Positions 42,951-51,400 of a stretch of 64,000 bases of DNA are shown in pieces; the stretch's first letter is position 1, and the number at the start of each line of letters is the position of its first letter. Below the pieces are notes generated by a model. The model saw only the letters and a list, made by a program, of their open reading frames with translations, did no database searches and was not told the DNA's origin. This DNA comes from an uncultured Christensenellaceae bacterium (GTDB lineage Bacteria > Bacillota > Clostridia > Christensenellales > Borkfalkiaceae), in contig CAJULB010000001.1 in the NCBI GenBank assembly GCA_910587005.1, positions 345,169-409,168 of the forward strand. Direction: 5' to 3'. The position numbers and the translations under genes are program-made.

Positions 42951-44391
42951 TAGTTGCAACCTCGATATAATACTTCTTTTTAAATTCATCCTCTGGCAGT
43001 TTATTAGAATCCTCAATATATTCACCCCTGTATTTAGACGGGAAATATAATTCTCTCAACTTTTCCAAAGATAAGTTATTTAAATCATTAAGTAATTTAT
43101 CTGTTTGTTCAGAATCACGATTATCCATATAATCTTTTAATGATAAACCTAAAATCTCTCTTTTAGCGTGAAGATATGCTCCCTCTTCATTCTCACCGCA
43201 TATCCAATATTTGAACGGTTTTAGCACTTCCCTTTCGCCGTTGTAAAGTCTTATTTCTAACGCCTCAATGTCCTTCTCGCCAAAGCCGCCAAAAACGTCA
43301 TTTTCGGCAATACCCTTTTTTATCCTATTGTTTTTTGTGTTTTGAACAGCAAAATATCTATAATTACCGTGTTCACAAACAGGTACAATAATCGGCCGTC
43401 TGTATTTATCATAAATTCTTCCAAGAATATCGACGATTTCAAATTTTTCCACAACAACTTTCCAATAACCAAGTAGCACTTTATTAAGTTTAGCTCCGCA
43501 CTCAATCAAAAGTTTAATTCCGCGCCTTGTCAATTCTTCTTCATCGTATTTTTTATGAAATTGCTTTTCATAAACATTGAATTTACCATAACGGTGCGTT
43601 ACGTTAATTGTTTGTAATGTAGCCAGCAAAATATCCTTTTCATAATCATCTAATTTTGATATTCTGTATCTTAATGCATCTTCCGACTCGTCAATTACGT
43701 CACTGACGTCTGCCCAAATATTCTGATGCATAGCAAAGACAAACTTTTTATTCGCTTCCCAAAATTTTTCTTCAACACTGCTTTTATGCATCAAAGCTGA
43801 CTGCCTGTGTATTTCAAGTTTAATGTCTGATAGACCACCTATCGATAAAACGTCATAACCGCAATCAACAATATCTTCAATCCATTCGCAAATACCAAGT
43901 CCTGAACTACGGTATATTTCATCATTTTTACAGTTGACTGCCGGAAGAAATATCCGATAAAAATGTATGACAATAAAGTCAAATTCCCTATCTTCAGAAA
44001 CGGTCAACCCAACGTCAACCATTTTCTTTAAAAGCTCTTTAAAACGGCTTTCTATCAATAATTCCTGTTCTTCTCTGATTTCATATAAATTATCTGATTC
44101 TGTAAATCGTGTATGCCATTGATTATCACAAATGAAATATTTTTCCATTAATTTAATATCATAGCTATACTGACCGTTCAAAATTTCATCAACGGAAACG
44201 TGATAAAAATCTGCTATATCTTCAATCAAAGATATTTCAGGAATCGATTTCCCGCATTCCCACTTACTGATAGTTCCGTCTTCCAATTCCCTTCCGTACA
44301 ATTCTGACATCTTATCTGCAAATTCATTTTGCGATAATTTTTTATCTTTTCTTAACTGTTTCAAAAATTTACCGAATTTCTTTTTATCCAT
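42943..44391 (-). CDS. XRE-type HTH protein, large, first of pair
   Basis: 482 residues. HTH at 4-70 (F-L-K-Q-L-R-K-D-K-K-L-S-Q-N-E-F-A-D-K-M, then T-I-S-K-W-E-C-G-K-S-I-P). The remaining 400 residues are helical, charged and unrecognised. Its ATG shares one base with the upstream stop (TAATG). Large size suggests a sensing or effector function beyond gene control. Confidence 0.8.
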   Translation of the reverse strand: MDKKKFGKFLKQLRKDKKLSQNEFADKMSELYGRELEDGTISKWECGKSIPEISLIEDIADFYHVSVDEILNGQYSYDIKLMEKYFICDNQWHTRFTESDNLYEIREEQELLIESRFKELLKKMVDVGLTVSEDREFDFIVIHFYRIFLPAVNCKNDEIYRSSGLGICEWIEDIVDCGYDVLSIGGLSDIKLEIHRQSALMHKSSVEEKFWEANKKFVFAMHQNIWADVSDVIDESEDALRYRISKLDDYEKDILLATLQTINVTHRYGKFNVYEKQFHKKYDEEELTRRGIKLLIECGAKLNKVLLGYWKVVVEKFEIVDILGRIYDKYRRPIIVPVCEHGNYRYFAVQNTKNNRIKKGIAENDVFGGFGEKDIEALEIRLYNGEREVLKPFKYWICGENEEGAYLHAKREILGLSLKDYMDNRDSEQTDKLLNDLNNLSLEKLRELYFPSKYRGEYIEDSNKLPEDEFKKKYYIEVATNE

Positions 44392-44786
44392 TATATTACC
44401 TCAGCTAATCTTGCTTTTAAATCTTTCTTAATGATCTTATTCATCTTTAGAAAATATAAAGAGTCCTTATCTCTTTTCCGTAGTTCAGGAACTTCCCGAC
44501 TTACAACCGCTTCATCATCTATTGCATTTACCCGCCGTTGCTCCGATGAGTTTGTTACAGCAAAATACAAATTTGTTCTCATTTGCGCTTTTCCGTTCAA
44601 ATACTCTACTTCACATATTTCATCGACTGATTCTATGGCATCTTTCCAATCATGCTTTACTCTTGGTTTTTGTCTGACAATCGATGCCGCATCTTTCCCA
44701 CTCTCTGCTTTAACATAAAAATCCATTAAAATGTATTTACCCCTTCTGACATGCCCACACTTAGCTTTAACTTTATAATATTTCAT
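44391..44786 (-). CDS. Small unknown protein at the right end of the element
   Basis: 131 residues from the ATG at 44786, where AGGAGG sits 7 nt upstream (an ATG 81 nt earlier lacks one). Starts M-K-Y-Y-K-V-K-A-K-C-G-H-V-R-R-G-K. The first 70 residues look like a compact beta-rich domain; the C-terminal end is basic. No function recognised. First gene of the XRE pair operon. Confidence 0.7.
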   Translation of the reverse strand: MKYYKVKAKCGHVRRGKYILMDFYVKAESGKDAASIVRQKPRVKHDWKDAIESVDEICEVEYLNGKAQMRTNLYFAVTNSSEQRRVNAIDDEAVVSREVPELRKRDKDSLYFLKMNKIIKKDLKARLAEVI

Positions 44787-44896
44787 CTGTATACCTCCTG
44801 TTTGCAAGGATACTATAACATAGGAAGTTTGACTTTTTAAGGAACAAAATTTAATATTTTTATTCAATTCATATTTTTTAGTTAATTTACAGTAGA

Positions 44897-44926
44897 ATTA
44901 TACCGCATTTATCTTCACTTTTGCAA
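44897..44926 (-). promoter_or_regulatory. Sigma-A promoter of the right-end operon
   Basis: Minus strand TTGCAA (44926-44921), 18-bp spacer, TATAAT (44902-44897). Confidence 0.65.
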
Positions 44927-44994
44927 CAATTTATAACCATTATTTGAATTTGATTTTTTTACTTGAATTAACCGTAAAAAGAGCAGAAAATGCC

Positions 44995-45017
44995 CAAATT
45001 TACGGCATTTGGGCAAA
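44995..45017. terminator. Hairpin near the right end
   Basis: GCCCAAAT / ATTTGGGC stem with a 7-nt loop; the plus strand continues with A-runs, the minus strand lacks a T-run. With the next hairpin it isolates the element end. Confidence 0.4.
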
Positions 45018-45036
45018 AAATTCAATAAAAAAAGCA

Positions 45037-45069
45037 GGGATGGCAATTTCTAATCGAAATTACCATCCC
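45037..45069 (-). terminator. Terminator just inside the right end of the element
   Basis: GGGATGGTAATTTC / GAAATTGCCATCCC stem then T7 on the minus strand. It lies 8 nt after the stop (45077) of the recombinase frame extension and about 50 nt inside the right core. It ends transcripts entering from the spoIIID promoter in the integrated state and would end the recombinase transcript in the circle. Confidence 0.8.
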
Positions 45070-45076
45070 TTAGGTT

Positions 45077-45124
45077 TTAATTTAGCAAATATATAAAACG
45101 TTCTAATAAGTCGCTACCGTATGT
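45077..45124 (-). other. Right attachment junction with latent recombinase C-terminus
   Basis: Core ACATA (45124-45120) is followed on the minus strand by CGGTAGCG and the arm ACTTATTAGAAC (45111-45100). Joined to the recombinase's last codons in a circle, this DNA reads Y-G-S-D-L-L-E-R-F-I-Y-L-L-N and stops at 45077. Confidence 0.8.
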
Positions 45125-45234
45125 ACGGTGGATTTGCTTATGGAAAAATGCAGAGCCGCCGCGCGGACGGTTGAATTTGTTTCTATTATGTACTCCGCTT
45201 CCTTAATTACTCTTTCGGTTATATAATCCCACAT
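45103..45234 (-). pseudogene. spoIIID: spoIIID, 5' half (separated from its 3' half)
   Basis: From the ATG at 45234 the frame reads M-W-D-Y-I-T-E-R-V-I-K-E-A-E-Y-I-I-E-T, then S-I-S-K-S-T-V-H, the N-terminal half and recognition-helix start of SpoIIID (B. subtilis: MHDYIKERTIKIGKYIVET, VSKSTVH). After H the element begins and the frame ends after five foreign residues (T-V-A-T-Y) at 45103. The product would lack the second half of the HTH and the basic C-terminal helix, so it cannot be functional. A weak GGGG ribosome site lies 9 nt upstream and a sigma-E-like promoter 72 nt upstream. Confidence 0.92.
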
Positions 45235-45305
45235 AATTTTTACCCCGAATACCGATTTTTCGGCAAACGGAAATTCTTTCCCGTTACGCCGTGGTCAAGT
45301 AATAA

Positions 45306-45334
45306 ATTATATGCCGAAAAACCGCGCCGTATGC
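45306..45334 (-). promoter_or_regulatory. Sigma-E-like promoter of spoIIID
   Basis: Minus strand GCATACG (45334-45328), 14-bp spacer, CATATAAT (45313-45306). The Bacillus sigma-E consensus is about KMATATT-N14-CATACANT: the -10 box matches at 7 of 8 and the -35 at 5 of 7 with the exact spacer. spoIIID is a known sigma-E gene, which adds weight. Confidence 0.6.
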
Positions 45335-45421
45335 GGATATTTGTTTATTATGCGCGGTTTTTGACGAAAAACGTAAAAATATTATCTGTCGCCATTGCTA
45401 TAAAATAATGACCGAAAAAAA

Positions 45422-45449
45422 GTGCGGGCAACTTTTAGGTTGCCCGCAC
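45422..45449 (-). terminator. Terminator of the giant surface-protein gene
   Basis: Stem GTGCGGGCAAC / GTTGCCCGCAC followed by T7 on the minus strand, 50 nt after the stop. It separates this gene from spoIIID downstream. Confidence 0.85.
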
Positions 45450-45498
45450 AAAAGGGGTAGGATACACGCATTAATCAACACGTATATTGTCGGAAAAA

Positions 45499-48400
45499 TT
45501 ATTCTTCACTGTCGGAAGCCGTTTCGTCCGTAAGCATTTCCTCATAGAAGCCTTCGTCGTCGCTTGTTCCGCCGACAACAGCCTTGCGGCGTTTAAGTTT
45601 GACTGCAAGTATAACGATTGCAAGCGCAAGCACTGCCGCGGCGCCGCCTATCGTATACCAAGCCCATGCGGGCAAATGTCCGTACTCTACTACCGTATCA
45701 GCCTTGATGGATATTGACTTAACCGCGTTGGTTACTTCAAAGCAATAGTTGGAATTGCCTACCGCAACCTTCAAAGCGTGACCGCCTATTTCGGTAAAGT
45801 CGCCGTCAGCCGTAAGGGTTATTACTATTTCCTTATTACCGTCTTTGTAGATATAACGTCTTTCGCCGTTTGCAAGTATTCCGTCAGGGGTAAGCGTTCC
45901 ACCGTCAATCCAGCCCGTTATGCTTAGTTCTGGCAAATGCGCTTCACCGTCGTGTTCGAACTCGTCGCCCTCGGACCAGTTAACCGTAAGAAGTCTTTGC
46001 TGTATTCTGTACTTGCCGACGTTCGTTTCGGGCGTGTAGTTGCTGTCCGAATACTTAATTATATATTCGAGCGAGCCCGTTACCGCGTCGTCGTTGATTT
46101 CAAAGAAGATATTATACAAACCGACTTCGCTTGTGTTTGTAACGCCTGCAACGTATGCGGTAGCGTTATCTCTGAACCATTCTTTGGAAACCGCGTTGTT
46201 GCCCATTCTGTAATAGCCGCCGTTGAACAGCTGCTCGGTCAAGTCATCGGGTACTCCGTCGCCGTAGGGAACGGTGAATTCCTTCTCGAAAATAACTATA
46301 ATAAAGTCTTCTTCGGGACGAATCTGCACGCGCCATGCGCCGTAGTACTTATTGTGGTTTCCGCCTGCAACGTCTATGAAGTAATAAATTATCCAGTCGC
46401 CTGCGGCGGTAATTCTGGGCGCGTCCGTAAGATTATACTCTGCGTCATTCTTGGGTTCTACCGCATCGGAAAGAATCTGTTTGTCAACGTATTTGATAGT
46501 TACCTGAGCATCGGTATTGCCGGGGCGCTTGTTGCCGGAATAAACGATATTGTTGTAAACTCCGTCGGTTTTGTCCGCAAGCTTAATAACGTATCTGGGA
46601 TTACTGCTGTCAAATTCGCCGTACTCCTCGAAGAAGTTATCGCCCTTGCTTAAAACCGTTATGTCGGCTTTGTTGATTTTGAATACGCCTGCGCTGAACT
46701 GTCCGTTAACGCCGCTTTCACTGCCGACGAAAATAACTTCGTAATTTGCGGAATAAACGTCGCTGTTCCAAGTGCCTTCGATAAGGTATTCGCCTACCTG
46801 AGCGTAACCCTGTACGTCGTAATTGCTTGTGCCGTTGTTAAGCAGGAATGTGCAATCAACGTTAATTGCAAGACCGGCTTCGTCCGCCGCAAGGGGAAGA
46901 TAACCGTTGCGTCCGCCGTAGCTTGAAAGGTATTCGGTTACGATATGCGTGTTGCGGTTGGTTTGCGTTACTTCGCCGTAGTCCGCTTCGCGGTCGGAAA
47001 TCTTAACGATAACCGTACGTCTTATTATTTTGAAGTATAATCCGTTTGTCAAAAGCTCCGTCATATCGGTATCGCCGCTGACGCGTTTAACGCTGATATA
47101 GTATATACCCTCGTTGATAGCTTTACCGTCCGTAAGATAGCCGTTAGGCGAACCGTCGGGGTTAACCGCAAGCAGGCTTACGTCAAGCTTTCTCTGCTGT
47201 CCGTTGCCGGTTGTAGGCGTATAGAACGCTTCGGGAAGCTTTGAAGTACCGTCGTAAACAAACTCGTTTGTGCCGTTATCCGCAAGCACGAGCACCGTGC
47301 CCGTGGTGGAATTTACTATAACCTTAACGCCCTTAAAGCTCTGTTCCCAGTCGTAGTTGCGGAGAATCTGTCTTAAAACTTTCAACTTGTCGCTGTCAGT
47401 TGTCAATGTTACGTCGTAACTGCCGGGCTGGGCGCCGCGGATATATTGGCTGAATATCCAGTTTTCTACCGCTTCGACAGCCGCTTTAACCGTAACAGAC
47501 TCGTCAACGCTGTTTCCGCTTGCGTCCGTATATACGGGCACGAAGCCGTTGAAATCAGCAGTGTATTTGGGAGCAACGTCGTTATAATTAATGTTATAGT
47601 CGTTGCCGCCGTTTACCGTAATCTGCAAAGGCAGTTTGTCAATGGTAATCTGTCTTGTAAATTCCTTGATGTTGTAATTTGAAGCAAGGGTTTTATCCGA
47701 AACGTACACACGCAATGTGTATATGCCCGCGTCGCGGATATCGCCCGTCCATACGCCGGCGGTGCCCGTTGCGCTGTCTTTTCTGGTTACTTCGAACTTC
47801 AAGCCGATAGCGTTGTGCTCGCCGGGGTATGTGGAATTCATTTTTGCATTAGCCGTGTAGCTTACCGCACTGCCGTTATAATCATCGACAAAGTCGGTTA
47901 CCCACGAACCGTTATTCAAAGTCCATTCAACTTCGATTTCTTTGGGTGCAATCGTATACTGTTTGGTGTAATTTACCGCGTTGCCCGTAAACGCATAGTT
48001 TTTATCGTTGGGCGCGGAAATTTCCGCAGTGTACGTAGCGGCATCCTTGTGGTCGCCCGCAACCGACGCGTCAAGATAAATTCTTGCGCCGTTAACGTCG
48101 GTATACCAGAACAAAGGCATCTGCTCGTTACCCGTGTATTCGAACGTAAGGGTATCGTAATAAACGTCTGTGGACTTAACTTCCTTAGGAGCGATAGTAA
48201 ACGTAAATTTATTGGATACGCCCGCGGGTATTGCGTAGTTGGAATCCGAAGGCACAGCCGTTACGGTGTATTCGCCCGCGTTTACCGCGCGGTTGCCGCA
48301 GCTTGTTCCGTCGGAATACGTAAGCACGTAGCTGAACGTTACGCTTACGCCCGCCATTGCGGTAGGCATATGCGTTTCGCCGTCGTAGGTATACGTATAG

Positions 48401-51400
48401 GTTGAAGCGTTGATGTTATTCGTACCGTCGCTCGTCCAGTAGAAGGAATTAAGCGACATCTGTGTGATATAGTACTTGACGGTCGTGTTGGAAGGCAGGC
48501 TGTAATTCTTGTCGGTTATCTGCACTTCAACCGTATGGCTGGTGCATACAAGTCCGGTTGCGCCGACGTATACGGGGTCAACCGTTTCGCCTGCAACAAC
48601 GTTGCCGAACGTTGCCGTGGGGTGCTGCTGTATTCCTTCGTTGAATTCGAAGTAGAATATTCCGTCGCTGTCTTTAAGCGCCGCGCTCCACGTTATGGTA
48701 AGCTCTCTTGCCTTGATTTCGAACGCCTGCGTGTTATTTGTGGAAGCGTCGAACGTGTAATTGCCCTTGTACTGCGCGGGAATTACAACAGTTGTTTTAT
48801 AACCCGTGCCGGCGTTCTTCTGCAAACCGCTTATGTTGGCGGACGTAACGGGAATTTTACCCGTAGGCATATTGAAGTACGCCTTAGGTCCCTGCATTGC
48901 GCCGTTATACTCAAATTCGGGAACGTCGCCCGCCGCAATGGGAGTTTCGCTTCCGTCAGCATTTTCGATTACCCACTCAACGGTAATTTTGTACTGTTCT
49001 ACGGTGTAAACGCAGTCGGTAAACGTTACGTCGTAGTTAGCGTTGCCGCTTACCGCAGTTATAACGTAAGTGCCCGCGTTGCTTGCCGTGGTTACGCCGT
49101 GCGTAAGAGTTATAAGCAAATCGTCCGTGCTCTGCGCAAGGTCGGCAGTGTTGAACGTGTAGTAATCGCTTGTATTTACGCTGAAATCAATCGGTGTTTT
49201 GCCGTATTCGGAAACCGTTTTAGTGCGGTCAACCGTAACGGTAATCGCCTTCTTTTCAACCGTAAGTTTGCCTTTAATAAACGTAATATCGTAGTTGTCC
49301 GCAACAGCCGCGGTAGCTTCGGTTATGTCGTAAGCGCCCGCATTGCCGTTAACCGCGTCAAACTGAACATATGCACAGCCAAGCGCAAGCTCGGTTGAGA
49401 ATACTCCCGCCGCGGGACCTGCCGCAGTACCGTCCGCGCCGATAAATCCGTCATACGTTGCGGTAAAAGCGGGTGCGCTGTCGCCGTAGGTTATAGTTTT
49501 ATCGTCCGCGGTTATAGTAAGCTGAGCCTTATTTACAGTGTAAGCGTCGGCAATAGTCCATACTCCGCTGTTATCGGTTGCCGTGTTTGAAGCGGTTTCG
49601 CCTACAAACGTAACGTTGTAGTTGCCGTTGCTTGCCGAAGCTTCCAAATCGTAAACGCCCGCGTTCTTAGCCGCGCTTGCAATAGAAATGGAAACGCCCA
49701 AATCGTCCGCACTGCGCTTTAAGCCCGAAACGGTAAAATCTACGTTTGTAACGTTGCCTGCAACGGGTACGTGTCCGTCATAAACACTGCTTTGATTTTT
49801 AAGAGTTACGGTAGCGTTTGCTTTTTCAACAGTAAGCGTGCCGTTTACATACGTAATTTCGTAGTTGTCGGAAGTCAATCCGCTTACGATAACCTCGTAA
49901 GCGCCGACAGGCGCATACCGGAAGTAATCGGTGCTCCACTTAGCGTTTGCGGGAACAATATCACCCGTCTGCGTGGGATTGCCCATGCTGTCGTTTTCGT
50001 CGCCGTTCACCCAACCGCTGTAAGTAAGCTTAAAGCGGGTTTTAAGGTTAGCGTTTGTAATTTCCGTACCGTATTCCGCCTTGTCGGTAGTGCCCGCTGT
50101 CGTTGCGCTTACGGTAACGGTCAGCGAAGCCCTGCCGATTTTCAAAAGCGAGGAAGTTCTGCCGGTGTAACCGCTTGCAGTGTCAACAGCTGCAACAACC
50201 TCGTATTCGCCGGGTTTTACGGGCACGGCTGTGCTGTTTGTGTATACGGTACCGTCGAAAGACGTTCCGCTGTAAGTAATATTGATTTTGGGAGTTACCG
50301 CCGTTCCGTCCGAAAGCGCCGCCGAAGCCGTAGCCGAAGCCGCGTCCGAACCGGTACCGCCGTAAATTCCGTTAGTCACGGTAAGAGTAACCGTAACGTT
50401 TTTCAAACCTACCGCAAGCGTACCGTCAACAACCGTAACGGTGTAGTTTGCAAGGCTTAAAGCCGTTTTATCAATTGATAATACATAAGAGCCGACCGCG
50501 CCGTTATCGGTATCGAAATCGCCGTACGTAAAGGTCAAATCTCCGTTTTCAATCGAAAGCGAAGCCCTTGTATCCGACCAGACAAGTCCCGTAACAAACG
50601 CGCCGTTGTTCACTTTTCCGCCGCCGAAAGCAACCTCCGCATCGTAAACGGTAATCGTCAGCGGAGCTTTTGTAATTTCCACTTCCACGGGGTCGCCGTC
50701 AGCTCCTCCGTTGGGGGTTACGCTTTTAAGATTGTAATTGTTTGCAAATTCTGCTGTAAGCGCCGCGGAAATCGTGTAAACGCCCGCAGTTTTCAAAGCC
50801 GTAGTGCTGTCAGTGCCGTTAAGATAGCTTAAAGCAAGCTTAATATCCTCGCCCGCAACAGCGCCCGTTACCGCGTAAGTAACCGAAGGCACTCCGCCGT
50901 AAACGCAGTCGCCCGCCGTAATAACAGCCGTAACGTCTTTTTTGGTTATTTCGCCTGTTAATTGCGTTGCGCAATTTGCGGTATCGATAAAATAATTATG
51001 CGAAGACGCATTATCAAGCGCATACCCCGTTATATTAACGGTTTTACCAGCGCCGACGTTTTTATTATCGAATTCGCCTGTTGCAGTAAGAGTAATCACG
51101 TCCGCGCCGATACCGCCCGTAAACGAGTTTACAACAATCGTTGCGTTTGCGTTACCGTCGTATATTTTCGTAGTAACGCTCATATCTCCTGCCGTCACAG
51201 TCAAAGCCGCGCGTGCAACCTTTACCGCCTTGCTTGCAGAACCCGCATAGCCCGACGTTGATATCGTTGCGGTTGCGGTATACTCACCCGCTTTGGTCGG
51301 AACGGTTGTGCTGTTTGTGTATACAGAGCCGTCGTAAGCCGTACCCGAATATGTGTAGGTAAACGTAATTCCGCTTACAGCTGTACTACCGTCCGCGGCG

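Larger units (their letters stand above)
10466..45124. mobile_element. Skin-like integrative element inserted in spoIIID, carrying BREX and pPIWI_RE defence modules
   Basis: The element is 34,654 bp between identical 5-bp cores. Evidence: spoIIID is split at the two ends in the correct order and strand; a large serine recombinase lies at the left end; rejoining the ends recreates a symmetric attP; base composition is more AT-rich inside, chiefly in the defence genes. Apart from the recombinase there are no conjugation, capsid or tail genes, so it is a non-phage defence-carrying element or an immobilised relic that still may excise. Known parallels are the sigK skin elements and SP-beta in spsM, excised during sporulation by large serine recombinases. 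That this one is excised in the mother cell is inference. Confidence 0.88.

Noticed and set aside
10465..45120. Prophage
   Set aside because: No capsid, terminase, portal, tail or lysis genes; only a recombinase and accessory or defence genes.
45103..45234. A complete small HTH gene of 43 codons
   Set aside because: The frame stops in the middle of the SpoIIID HTH where the element begins; the true continuation is at 10470-10323.
48535..49398. Long plus-strand open frame (287 codons) opposite the giant surface-protein gene, with others at 45937-46653, 47815-48405 and 49771-50460
   Set aside because: They mirror the coding strand's codon bias in a repetitive gene, lack ribosome sites and give Arg/Val-rich products with no domain.
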